From: an uncultured Porphyromonadaceae bacterium
Lineage (GTDB): Bacteria > Bacteroidota > Bacteroidia > Bacteroidales > CAMTPD01
Length of the DNA stretch: 7,041 nucleotides
Assembly (NCBI GenBank): GCA_947074265.1
Contig: CAMTPD010000069.1
Span: 1-7,041 of the forward strand
Reading direction: 5' to 3'
This document shows, one piece after another, positions 1 through 6,906 of this stretch. The stretch's first letter is position 1; every line of letters begins with the position of its first letter. The notes under the pieces were generated by a model. The model was not told the origin of the DNA. It made no database searches and worked only from the letters and a program-made list of their open reading frames with translations. The position numbers were made by a program, and so were the translations under genes.

Positions 1-45
1 GATTCTCCGGAGTGACTGGAGTTCAGACGTGTGCTCTTCCGATCT
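1..45. other. Untrimmed Illumina TruSeq index adapter (artefact)
   Basis: This is sequencing-library sequence, not genome. Bases 12-45 match the 34-base Illumina index-read adapter that starts GTGACTGGAG and ends CTCTTCCGATCT. Bases 4-11 (TCTCCGGA) sit where the 8-base i7 index belongs, and its reverse complement TCCGGAGA matches the TruSeq HT index I remember as D702. Bases 1-3 (GAT) fit the end of the P7 flow-cell sequence. The genomic insert starts at base 46, directly after the terminal GATCT. The match is recalled from the published adapter sequence, not searched. Confidence 0.98.
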
Positions 46-350
46 AGTGGTTTGTAATGACCACTTGTTTCTGTTTTTATATGTTGAAACAATTCGCGTG
101 ACGGGTATTTGGTAAGCCTCTTATAGCTTCTTCGAGAGATGATTCGCTGCTTTCGGTTGTCTTGCCCAAAGAAGAAATAGAAGATTAAACCAATAAAGGG
201 GGCAAACAAAAGCACCAATACCCAAGCTATTGTTTTTAGTGGGTTTCTATTTTCTGTTATAACAACAAGGATAAGGCTCAATGTTATGATAACATAGATT
301 GGTAATAAGATATTTGTAAATAGCTGAGATATGGTTATTTCTTCAATCAT
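46..350 (-). CDS. cls: Cardiolipin synthase, N-terminal fragment (cut by contig end)
   Basis: The visible 101 residues run from ATG at 350-348 to the adapter junction with no stop codon; the rest of the gene lies beyond the left edge. The fragment matches the PLDc_N region of bacterial cardiolipin synthases, membrane enzymes that make cardiolipin from phosphatidylglycerol or related lipids. Two hydrophobic segments are visible, about residues 10-32 and 40-61. The family-typical stretch ENRNPLKTIAW (33-43) leads into the second helix and is followed by FGQDNRK (61-67) and a basic stretch (RKQRIISRRSYKR, 66-78). The two HKD phospholipase D motifs that do the chemistry would lie downstream and cannot be checked. 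No Shine-Dalgarno precedes the ATG, as is usual in Bacteroidetes. Other PLDc_N proteins exist, so the exact product is inferred from this domain alone. Confidence 0.85.
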
Positions 351-453
351 CGTGTCCGGTTTTATCGCATGTCGTTGAGATCTGGCTAATATATAACAGA
401 CAAAATCGCTTAGTGTTGCTTTTTGTGTGAAAGTAAAAGAAAGATGTCTTTTG

Positions 454-461
454 CAAATATA
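454..461 (-). promoter_or_regulatory. Candidate -7 box for cls
   Basis: Read on the minus strand this is TATATTTG, an exact match to the Bacteroidetes -7 consensus TAnnTTTG. It lies 104 bp upstream of the cls ATG, which implies a leader of roughly 95-100 nt. I find no TTG-type -33 element at the expected spacing, and the area is AT-rich, so a chance match is possible. Confidence 0.4.
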
Positions 462-556
462 AATATAACTTTCAGATTTGACTTGCCGGCTATGGAAACA
501 ATGCATTCATTTCTTGTAATCATTGCTTTGTATAAAATCAATCTATACGATCATCA

Positions 557-582
557 AATCGTCAGGTGGTGATCTGACGATT
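557..582. repeat. Hairpin palindrome, copy 1
   Basis: The arms are AATCGTCAGGT (557-567) and ATCTGACGATT (572-582) around the 4-nt loop GGTG. They form an 11-bp stem with one G-U pair (566/573). The element is nearly identical to the palindrome at 601-626. No T-run follows on either strand, so it is not a standard intrinsic terminator. It could be a protein-binding dyad or a REP-like repeat unit. Confidence 0.75.
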
Positions 583-600
583 CATTCTTCACTATGTTTA

Positions 601-626
601 AATTGTCAGGTCGGCACCTGACGATT
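601..626. repeat. Hairpin palindrome, copy 2
   Basis: The arms are AATTGTCAGGT (601-611) and ACCTGACGATT (616-626) around the 4-nt loop CGGC. They form an 11-bp stem with one U-G pair (604/623). Arm length, loop length and core sequence match copy 1, and the two copies are spaced 44 bp start to start. Function is not known; no T-run follows. Confidence 0.75.
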
Positions 627-716
627 CGAAACTAGTGAATATGTTTTTTGGTTACTACTTACTTGATTCGAAAATGATGTGAAAGCTGTGAAAGAAGTAG
701 GTGTGGCATATAAATG

Positions 717-746
717 AAAAAGGCTGTCTGATAAACAGACAGCCTT
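717..746 (-). terminator. Intrinsic terminator of purL
   Basis: A perfect 11-bp inverted repeat, AAGGCTGTCTG (720-730) with CAGACAGCCTT (736-746), encloses a 5-nt loop. On the minus strand the stem ends in a run of five T (721-717), followed by T-rich sequence. It begins 56 bp past the purL stop codon in the direction of transcription. The plus-strand side (TCTCTTTG) is a much weaker U-tract, so minus-strand termination is the better reading. It separates purL from cls, which reads in the same direction. Confidence 0.9.
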
Positions 747-802
747 CTCTTTGTATGGATAGGATTGATCAAACTATTAGTTATGTAATCTGATAATCTG
801 AA

Positions 803-3800
803 TTATTTTTGAGATTCTACCCACTTGCGAGCATTTACAAATGCTTCGATCCAAGGAGTAACTTCGTCTTTGGTGCGACGATCGTTTGGATAGAAACCAC
901 ATTGCCATGGGAAGATTGCTCTTTCAGGGTGTGGCATCATCGCAAGGTGACGACCATCTTTAGAGCAAAGACCTGCAATAGCATGAGGTGATCCGTTAGG
1001 ATTAGCAGGATATCCGTCGTATGCATATTTAGCAATTACGTGATATTCTTTTTCCTCGTATGGAAGATTGAACTTACCTTCTCCGTGAGCAACCCATACA
1101 CCAAGTTTTGTTCCTGCTAGTGAACCAAGCATGATTGAGTGGTTCTTAGGAATTTCAAGGCTTACGAAGTTCGATTCGAACTTGTGAGAGTTGTTGTGAA
1201 CCATTTTGTGTTTCACTTCATGCTCTGGGTAAAGAAGTTCTAGTTCTGCCATCAACTGACATCCGTTACAGATACCTAAGCTTAATGTATCAGGGCGTGC
1301 GTAGAATTTGTCCAATGCTTCTTTTGCTTTTGGATTGTATAGGAAGCCACCGGCCCATCCTTTTGCTGATCCAAGAACGTCAGAGTTAGAGAATCCACCA
1401 CAGAATACGATCAAGCTTACGTCTTCAAGTGTTTCACGACCTGTTGCAAGGTCGGTCATGTGAACGTCTTTTACATCAAATCCTGCAAGGTACATTGCGT
1501 AAGCCATTTCACGCTCACCGTTTGTTCCTTTTTCACGGATGATTGCTGCTTTTATGCCCGAGTTTTCGCGGCGGTCGGCAGAAATACCATATGATGCAAG
1601 TGTTCCTTTGAAGTCTTTGTTGAATTTGTATTCGATAGGTTGAACTTTGTAGTTCTCGAAACGGTCGCCTGCACATACAGAACCTGATTGTTTGATGTCA
1701 AGTTTGTAAGATGAAGAGTACCATACATCACGCATGTAGTCGATACCGAATTGGTATTCTGCTCCGTTTTTCGAAACAAGAACGTGACGCTCTGATGTAG
1801 GTTTTGCGATGCGTGCGAAACCGATTCCGTTTTCTTCAAGAATCTTTTCAACCGCTTTTTTATCTTTTACTTGTACAAGGATACCAGGATTTTCTGCAAA
1901 CAGAATCTTGATGATATCTTCTTCGCCAAGTTTGTCTAGGTTTACTTCAAGACCACCTTCTACATTTGCAAAACACATCTCAAGCATAGCAGTAATCATA
2001 CCACCGGCAGAGATATCGTGACCTGCAAGGATGTATCCGTCTTCGATCAACTGTTGTACAGTGTTGAACGTGTCGCGGAAATATTCATAGTCTGTAACGG
2101 TAGGAACATCATCACCGATCTTATTCAAAGTCTGTGCAAATGCCGAACCGCCAAGTTTTAATGCATCGAAAGAGAAATCGATGTAGTAAAGTGCTGTATT
2201 GGCATCGTTAACCAAAACTGGAGAAACGATTTTCTTTATATCAGATACTTCACCGGCAGCAGAGATAATTACTGTACCAGGAGAGTATACTTTATCGTTG
2301 CCATATTTTTGAGTCATCGACAAAGAGTCTTTACCAGTTGGGATGTTAAGACCCAATTCGCAAGCAAACTCCGAACAAGCTTCTACTGCTTTGTAAAGAC
2401 GAGCGTCTTCACCTGCATTTTTACATGGCCACATCCAGTTTGCACTCAATGATACGCCAGCAATCTTGTCTGTAAGCGGAGCAAATACAAGGTTGGTAAG
2501 AGATTCTGCAATTGCCATAACCGAACCGGCAGCAGGATTTGCCATTGCTACTTGTGGAGCGTGGCCAATCGAAGTTGCGATACCAGCTTTGCCTCTAAAG
2601 TCTAGAGAAACGGCACCAAGGTCGCTCAAAGGCAATTGTAGTTCACCTTGACATTGTTGACGTGCAATCTTACCTGTTACCGAGCGGTCTACTTTGTTCG
2701 TTAACCAGTCTTTACAAGCTACAGCTTCAAGTTGAAGCACGTTTTCAAGATAGTGGTGAATGTTTGATGGAGTATATTCTACATTCGCAAAGTGCTCTTC
2801 TACGCTATTATCAGTAATAATAGTTTTAGGTGAGTTACCAAACATATCTTCTAGTTTAAGATCGATTGGTTTTTGACCGTCAGCTTGCTCAAATACAAGT
2901 GCCATGTCGTTTGTTGTTTCACCTACTACATACATAGGAGCGCGTTCGCGTTCTGCAATTTTCTTAATTTGATCGATGTGTTTCTCATCTACAAGAATAC
3001 CCATACGCTCTTGGCTTTCGTTACCAATAATCTCTTTAGCCGAAAGAGTAGGGTCGCCCACAGGAAGTTTGTCTAGTTCGATCACACCACCTGTTGCTTC
3101 GATAAGCTCTGACAAACAGTTTAAGTGACCGCCTGCACCGTGGTCGTGGATAGAAACTACCGGGTTGTTGTCTGATTCTGCAAGCGTACGGATTACGTTA
3201 GACGCACGTTTTTGCATTTCAGGGTTTGCACGTTGTACAGCGTTAAGCTCGATACCGCTTTCAAATACTCCTGTATCTACAGAAGAAACGGCACCACCAC
3301 CCATACCGATACGGTAGTTGTCACCACCAAGTACCACTACTTTTTCACCTGGTTTAGGTTCGCCTTTGATAGCGTCGCTAAGTTTTGCGAAACCAACACC
3401 GCCGGCAAGCATGATAACTTTATCGTATGCAAACTTTTTATGGTTTTCTGCGTGCTCGAATGTAAGAAGCGAACCGCAGATAAGAGGTTGTCCAAATTTG
3501 TTACCAAAATCAGAAGCACCGTTTGATGCTTTGATCAAGATTTGTTCTGGTGTTTGATATAACCAATCACGCTCTTCCATGCCTTCTTCCCATTCGCGAG
3601 TTCCTTCGGTTCTTGGGTATGAAGTCATATATACAGCAGTACCTGCAATTGGAAGACTGGCTTTACCTCCGCCCAAACGGTCACGAATTTCACCACCAGT
3701 ACCTGTTGCAGCACCATTAAATGGCTCTACGGTAGTAGGAAAATTGTGTGTCTCAGCTTTAATAGAGATAACAGTTTTGATGTCTTTTACTTGGAAGTAG

Positions 3801-4492
3801 TCTGGTTTATCACCTGTGATAGGAGCGAATTGCTCAACGGTAGGACCTTCATTGAAGGCAACATTGTCTTTGTAGGCAGAAACAAGTTTGTTTGGATTGG
3901 TCTCGGAAGTTTTCTTGATTAGCTTGAAAAGAGAGCTTTCTTTTTCTTCTCCGTCGATAACGAAGATACCGTTAAAGATTTTATGACGGCAGTGCTCAGA
4001 GTTTACCTGAGAGAAGCCGAATACTTCGCTGTCGGTAAGTTTGCGACCTTGTTGTTCGCTGATGCTATTCAAATAAGCAATCTCTTCTTCGCTAAGAGCT
4101 AATCCTTCTTGCTCGTTGTAAGCAGCAATATCATCTATATAAACGATAGCTTCGGGTTGCTTGCTAATCTTGAAGAGGTCTTGAGTAAGTCCGTGATAAA
4201 TTCTTTGAAGCATCGGATCGTGTTCTGCGTCCGCGTTTTTCACTTCAAAGTATTCCTCGATACGAGTAATGCCCGACATTCCCATGTTTTGAGTAATCTC
4301 AACGGCATTTGTACTCCACGGAGTGATCATTTCTTTGCGCGGCCCGACGAACCAACCCTCTAAGGATTCGGATTCCAGAGGCAATGCACCACTAAACAGC
4401 CATGTTAATTTTTGTGTTTCTTCAGTTGAAAAGTGATTTTTGGTTTCTACCGCAATCACCGTTTGTGTTGAAGATCTAAAAAATAGGATCAT
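803..4492 (-). CDS. purL: Phosphoribosylformylglycinamidine synthase (FGAM synthase)
   Basis: This cytoplasmic enzyme catalyses the fourth step of de novo purine synthesis, converting FGAR, glutamine and ATP to FGAM. At 1229 residues it is the large single-chain form that carries its own glutaminase, so separate PurQ and PurS subunits are not needed. The N-terminal region runs to about residue 150, followed by the family signature NSEHCRH (164-170). The first synthase half contains AETHNFPTTVEPFNGAATG (246-264); the second contains ANPAAGSVMA (651-660) and PTGKDSLSM (718-726). The class I glutamine amidotransferase domain occupies roughly 975-1229, with nucleophile Cys1075 in GICNGCQ and His1188/Glu1190 in PHPER. 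All key residues are intact and I see no frameshift. The ATG at 4492 matches the MILFFR start I recall from Bacteroides homologues. The gene is monocistronic, with its own promoter candidate and terminator. Confidence 0.98.
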   Translation of the reverse strand: MILFFRSSTQTVIAVETKNHFSTEETQKLTWLFSGALPLESESLEGWFVGPRKEMITPWSTNAVEITQNMGMSGITRIEEYFEVKNADAEHDPMLQRIYHGLTQDLFKISKQPEAIVYIDDIAAYNEQEGLALSEEEIAYLNSISEQQGRKLTDSEVFGFSQVNSEHCRHKIFNGIFVIDGEEKESSLFKLIKKTSETNPNKLVSAYKDNVAFNEGPTVEQFAPITGDKPDYFQVKDIKTVISIKAETHNFPTTVEPFNGAATGTGGEIRDRLGGGKASLPIAGTAVYMTSYPRTEGTREWEEGMEERDWLYQTPEQILIKASNGASDFGNKFGQPLICGSLLTFEHAENHKKFAYDKVIMLAGGVGFAKLSDAIKGEPKPGEKVVVLGGDNYRIGMGGGAVSSVDTGVFESGIELNAVQRANPEMQKRASNVIRTLAESDNNPVVSIHDHGAGGHLNCLSELIEATGGVIELDKLPVGDPTLSAKEIIGNESQERMGILVDEKHIDQIKKIAERERAPMYVVGETTNDMALVFEQADGQKPIDLKLEDMFGNSPKTIITDNSVEEHFANVEYTPSNIHHYLENVLQLEAVACKDWLTNKVDRSVTGKIARQQCQGELQLPLSDLGAVSLDFRGKAGIATSIGHAPQVAMANPAAGSVMAIAESLTNLVFAPLTDKIAGVSLSANWMWPCKNAGEDARLYKAVEACSEFACELGLNIPTGKDSLSMTQKYGNDKVYSPGTVIISAAGEVSDIKKIVSPVLVNDANTALYYIDFSFDALKLGGSAFAQTLNKIGDDVPTVTDYEYFRDTFNTVQQLIEDGYILAGHDISAGGMITAMLEMCFANVEGGLEVNLDKLGEEDIIKILFAENPGILVQVKDKKAVEKILEENGIGFARIAKPTSERHVLVSKNGAEYQFGIDYMRDVWYSSSYKLDIKQSGSVCAGDRFENYKVQPIEYKFNKDFKGTLASYGISADRRENSGIKAAIIREKGTNGEREMAYAMYLAGFDVKDVHMTDLATGRETLEDVSLIVFCGGFSNSDVLGSAKGWAGGFLYNPKAKEALDKFYARPDTLSLGICNGCQLMAELELLYPEHEVKHKMVHNNSHKFESNFVSLEIPKNHSIMLGSLAGTKLGVWVAHGEGKFNLPYEEKEYHVIAKYAYDGYPANPNGSPHAIAGLCSKDGRHLAMMPHPERAIFPWQCGFYPNDRRTKDEVTPWIEAFVNARKWVESQK

Positions 4493-4548
4493 ATTGTTGA
4501 TTAATTTTGGTAACCAGATAGCAGGAGAAGACTCATGTCTTCATGCCA

Positions 4549-4556
4549 CAAAGATA
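4549..4556 (-). promoter_or_regulatory. Candidate -7 box for purL
   Basis: Read on the minus strand this is TATCTTTG, an exact match to TAnnTTTG. It lies 56 bp upstream of the purL ATG, giving an expected leader of about 45-50 nt, too short for a purine riboswitch. The nearest TTG upstream (4586-4584) is 27 nt away, longer than the usual spacing, so the -33 element is unclear. Confidence 0.6.
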
Positions 4557-4592
4557 GTTAAAAGCTTTCTTAATATGTCCTAACAACTCATA

Positions 4593-4627
4593 TTTTGCGC
4601 TTTTTTTCAGAATAGCTCTTATCTTTG
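4593..4627 (+). promoter_or_regulatory. Candidate promoter for the lysE-family operon
   Basis: TTTTG at 4593-4597 (a -33-like element) is followed after 22 nt by TATCTTTG at 4620-4627, an exact TAnnTTTG box. Transcription would begin near 4634, leaving an AT-rich leader of about 38 nt before the ATG at 4672. The same 8-bp box occurs in the opposite orientation at 4549-4556, making this a compact divergent promoter region. Confidence 0.65.
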
Positions 4628-4671
4628 CATACGAAAGCTAAATTATTATATATATTTAAAGCTGTAAGTTG

Positions 4672-5295
4672 ATGCTTGGCTTTTTGTTAAAAGGATTAAT
4701 TATTGGTGTATTAGTATCGGCACCTATGGGCCCTACCGGAGTGCTTTGTATTCAACGTACAATAAACAAAGGAAGGATGCATGGTTTTGTGACCGGACTA
4801 GGAGCTGCTCTTTCTGATATTATATATGCTGCCATTACTGGTTTTGGTATGGGATTTGTAATCGATTTTATCGAAGCAAATATTCGACCATTGCAGGTAT
4901 TGGGTAGTGTGGTCTTGCTGGTTTTTGCATACGTGGTATACAATTCGAATCCGGTAAAGAGTTTATCAAAGAAGAAAGAGGGGGCAACCTCGTATACACA
5001 AGATTTTATTACGGCATTGCTGCTAACCCTGTCAAATGCATTGATTATATTTCTTTACATCGGGCTATTTGCCCGCCTGAGTTTTTGGGATCAAGAAATG
5101 AATTACTCAAATCTGGTTCTAGGATTGCTAGGAATTGGTATCGGAGCTGTAGTCTGGTGGCTTGCCATTACTTATTTTGTGGGGAAAATTAAGAATCATT
5201 TCAATGTGAGAGGTATGAAGATTTTAAATCATTCAATCGGAATAGTGATGACTATTATTGCGTTGTTTGGTTTGGTTTATACCTTTTGGACTTAA
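4672..5295 (+). CDS. LysE/RhtB-family transporter
   Basis: This is a 207-residue inner-membrane protein with six likely transmembrane segments (about 3-24, 37-64, 72-92, 111-133, 147-170, 185-205), the usual size and topology of the LysE/RhtB exporter superfamily. The family-typical segment SAPMGPTGVLCIQRT (16-30) follows helix 1, and the glycine-rich GLGAALSD (42-49) lies in helix 2. A charged loop (about 93-110, with SKKKEG) separates the two halves. Members export amino acids or other small solutes; the substrate here cannot be read from sequence. I chose the ATG at 4672 over an in-frame TTG at 4669, which would add only one residue. It is followed after 36 bp by the CBM9-like gene with no terminator between them, so the two are probably one transcript. 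Confidence 0.88.
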   Translation: MLGFLLKGLIIGVLVSAPMGPTGVLCIQRTINKGRMHGFVTGLGAALSDIIYAAITGFGMGFVIDFIEANIRPLQVLGSVVLLVFAYVVYNSNPVKSLSKKKEGATSYTQDFITALLLTLSNALIIFLYIGLFARLSFWDQEMNYSNLVLGLLGIGIGAVVWWLAITYFVGKIKNHFNVRGMKILNHSIGIVMTIIALFGLVYTFWT

Positions 5296-5331
5296 ACGAA
5301 AAACAAATATTCTAAAATATAATATCAGGAT

Positions 5332-5973
5332 ATGAAGAAACTAAAGGTTCCTTATTTAAAGACATTAGATGCCTTGCACCTGTCTTCTATCGGATCGTTG
5401 ATGGAAGAGAAAGGGCATCGTGAAAGTATTGATATAGTAAACTGGCCCGAATATGCTTATAAGCCGATTGTTTCTTTTGATATTGCAAGAGGTGATCAAG
5501 ACTTATACATTCGTTATTTTGTAAGAGGCAATGCCTTGAAGGCCTCTCATTCGGTAGATGGTTCTCCGGTTCATCAAGATAGTTGCGTAGAGTTTTTTAT
5601 GAAAAAACCGGGCGACGAAACTTATATGAACTTTGAATTCAACTGTATTGGTGTTTGCGACGCTGCAAAAAGAAAATCAAAAACAGAGAAAGTAGGGTTG
5701 AACGAAAATGAATATCGAATGATTCGTCGTTATTCAACAGCCGGACGTGATGCTTTTGATGAGAAAAAAGGGTTATATACATGGGAGCTTGTTGTTGCAA
5801 TACCATTTTCACTAATGGGGCTTTCATCTGATAGTTTGCCAGAGAAAATTAGCGCAAATTTCTATAAGTGTGCTGATGATACTGCGTATCCTCACTTTGT
5901 TAGTTGGAATGCAATTGATAATCCGACACCAAACTTTCACTTGCCGGAATTCTTTGGAGAAATCTACTTTTAA
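5332..5973 (+). CDS. CBM9-like domain protein, apparently cytoplasmic
   Basis: A 213-residue protein that resembles the carbohydrate-binding family 9-like (DOMON-type beta-sandwich) proteins common in Bacteroidetes. The domain spans most of the chain: VNWPEYAYKPIVSFDIA (36-52) at the start, the conserved-looking DSCVEFFMK (83-91), then YMNFEFNCIGVCDA (98-111), WELVVAIPF (151-159) and a C-terminal block with HFVSWNAI (188-195) and FGEIYF (208-213). I see no N-terminal hydrophobic stretch or lipobox, although many CBM9 domains sit in secreted enzymes, and no catalytic domain is attached. The ligand is unknown and sugar binding is not shown. It lies 36 bp after the LysE-type gene and is followed by a strong stem-loop. 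No Shine-Dalgarno is visible before the ATG. The family call rests on recognised sequence pattern, without a profile search. Confidence 0.75.
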   Translation: MKKLKVPYLKTLDALHLSSIGSLMEEKGHRESIDIVNWPEYAYKPIVSFDIARGDQDLYIRYFVRGNALKASHSVDGSPVHQDSCVEFFMKKPGDETYMNFEFNCIGVCDAAKRKSKTEKVGLNENEYRMIRRYSTAGRDAFDEKKGLYTWELVVAIPFSLMGLSSDSLPEKISANFYKCADDTAYPHFVSWNAIDNPTPNFHLPEFFGEIYF

Positions 5974-5994
5974 AGATAACCACTATTTATAAAT

Positions 5995-6037
5995 AAAAAG
6001 AGCGACAACTCACCTTACTGGAGTTGCCGCTTTTTTT
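5995..6037. terminator. Bidirectional terminator between convergent genes
   Basis: The arms AGCGACAACTC (6001-6011) and GAGTTGCCGCT (6021-6031) enclose a 9-nt loop. A run of five A (5995-5999) precedes the stem and seven T (6031-6037) end it, so a U-tract follows in either direction. Read on the plus strand there is one A-C mismatch (6005/6027); read on the minus strand the same position is a G-U pair, so the minus-strand hairpin is slightly better paired. It starts 22 bp after the CBM9-like stop and ends 9 bp before the stop of the convergent hydrolase, so it can serve both genes. Confidence 0.88.
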
Positions 6038-6046
6038 ATGTCTATT

Positions 6047-6880
6047 TTATAAAACCGATCTGGATATTGTGTCGGCTTTATAGTATTCTCCTACTTTCTT
6101 GACCGAGCAAGATGTAATTTGCGTGTCGTGATAGAAAACAAGTGTAGCATTTTTTTCGATTGCATACTCTAGTAGTCTTTTCTTGGCAGCATAAGAGTTT
6201 AATGGCATTACATCATAAGCCGATATCCATTCTAAAGAAAGATGTGCCAGTGTTGGAATTACATCTCCTGGGAAAATAAGTGTTTGTTCTTTGGATTCAA
6301 AAACCGGGACGAGTTGTCCGTTTGTATGCCCATCGAAGAGGTATAATTGTATGTTGTTTGCAATGGAGCAAGCTCTATCAATTAAACGCAAGCGCCCGGC
6401 ATTAAGTACGGGTAATAGCGTGTTGGCATCGAAAGATGGTTTTTCTAACTCCGATGGATTGCGAAACGATTCCCATTGTGTTTTGGATACCCAATAATTT
6501 GCTTTAGGAAAAGAGGGTTTGTATGTCTCTTCTTCATTGCAATAATAGGTAGCAAAGCCACAATGATCGAAGTGGAGATGAGTTAGGATAACATCGGTAA
6601 TGTCGTCCGGTTCGAGATCGTACTCTTTAAGAGCATCATACATATTGGTCAGATTGTGGAATTCATAGAATGAATTTACATCATCAGAAAAACTCCCTAC
6701 TCCTGTGTCTACAAGAATATTTCTTTTTCCGTCTTTAATCAATCCACATCTCATGGCCAAAAGGCAGCGGTTTTTTTCATCGCAAGAGTATCTGCGAATC
6801 CAAGAAGTTTTCGGAATTGCTCCGAACATTGCGCCGCCATCGGCATAAAAAAATCCTGATTCGATAGAATTAAACTCCAT
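6047..6880 (-). CDS. Metallo-beta-lactamase-fold hydrolase
   Basis: With the ATG at 6880-6878 this is a 277-residue soluble protein with no signal peptide or membrane segment. It has the full metal-binding set of the superfamily: THLHFDHCG (100-108) supplies His101, His103, Asp105 and His106; DGHTNGQ (183-189) supplies His185; FPGD (203-206) supplies Asp206; and YHD (250-252) supplies His251. The upstream LVDTGVG (56-62) is the usual first conserved aspartate strand. A binuclear zinc-type hydrolase is therefore expected to be active. The architecture resembles lactonase-like members such as the AHL lactonase group, but substrate cannot be assigned and quorum quenching is not implied. A TTG at 6901 would extend the protein by seven residues (MVQKYDK), but it lies within a likely promoter. 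The gene is convergent with the CBM9-like gene and divergent from the Mur-like gene, so it is probably monocistronic. Confidence 0.88.
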   Translation of the reverse strand: MEFNSIESGFFYADGGAMFGAIPKTSWIRRYSCDEKNRCLLAMRCGLIKDGKRNILVDTGVGSFSDDVNSFYEFHNLTNMYDALKEYDLEPDDITDVILTHLHFDHCGFATYYCNEEETYKPSFPKANYWVSKTQWESFRNPSELEKPSFDANTLLPVLNAGRLRLIDRACSIANNIQLYLFDGHTNGQLVPVFESKEQTLIFPGDVIPTLAHLSLEWISAYDVMPLNSYAAKKRLLEYAIEKNATLVFYHDTQITSCSVKKVGEYYKADTISRSVL

Positions 6881-6887
6881 TTTGTCG

Positions 6888-6895
6888 TATTTTTG
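6888..6895 (+). promoter_or_regulatory. Candidate -7 box for the Mur-like gene
   Basis: TATTTTTG is an exact TAnnTTTG match, 40 bp upstream of the ATG at 6936, implying a leader of about 34 nt. No clear -33 TTG is seen at the expected spacing, where the sequence is coding sequence of the divergent hydrolase. Confidence 0.5.
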
Positions 6896-6898
6896 CAC

Positions 6899-6906
6899 CA
6901 AAATAA
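6899..6906 (-). promoter_or_regulatory. Candidate -7 box for the MBL-fold hydrolase
   Basis: Read on the minus strand this is TTATTTTG, one mismatch from TAnnTTTG. It would start transcription about 12 nt before the ATG at 6880. It sits only 3 bp from the plus-strand box at 6888-6895, so the two divergent promoters would compete for the same DNA. Confidence 0.35.

Larger units (their letters stand above)
351..802. other. Intergenic region between the cls fragment and purL
   Basis: About 450 bp with no credible gene. It contains a candidate minus-strand promoter for cls (454-461), two related hairpin palindromes (557-582 and 601-626) and the purL terminator (717-746). The longest open frame I noticed is a 26-codon plus-strand frame at 492-572 with no recognisable features. 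The rest is AT-rich sequence in which I see nothing further, apart from a short direct repeat GATTCGAAA at 623-631 and 665-673. Confidence 0.7.

Noticed and set aside
492..572. A 26-codon plus-strand frame beginning METMHSFLV in the cls-purL gap
   Set aside because: It is very short, has no associated promoter box or known peptide features, and its end runs into the first hairpin palindrome. Chance is the simplest explanation.
557..626. The paired palindromes as a CRISPR array or as intrinsic terminators
   Set aside because: There are only two copies, with an 18-bp interval and no cas genes, so a CRISPR array is not supported. No T-run follows either stem on either strand, so a standard terminator is not supported.
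809..4363. Several open frames of 60-104 codons on both strands inside purL (for example 1552-1851 minus, 3212-3526 plus)
   Set aside because: They lie entirely within an intact, well-conserved purL reading frame, have no recognisable domains or promoters, and are shadow frames.
4493..4548. A purine riboswitch in the purL leader
   Set aside because: The predicted leader is only about 50 nt and contains neither a purine-aptamer-like three-way fold nor a terminator hairpin that I can see.
4640..4661. AT-rich partly palindromic stretch upstream of the exporter gene as an operator
   Set aside because: It is simple A/T sequence typical of Bacteroidetes leaders, and the symmetry is expected by chance at this composition.
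6047..6880. Naming the hydrolase an AHL lactonase (quorum quenching) or a beta-lactamase
   Set aside because: The metal ligands define only the superfamily. Substrate-specific features cannot be judged from this sequence, and there is no signal peptide as expected for a periplasmic beta-lactamase.
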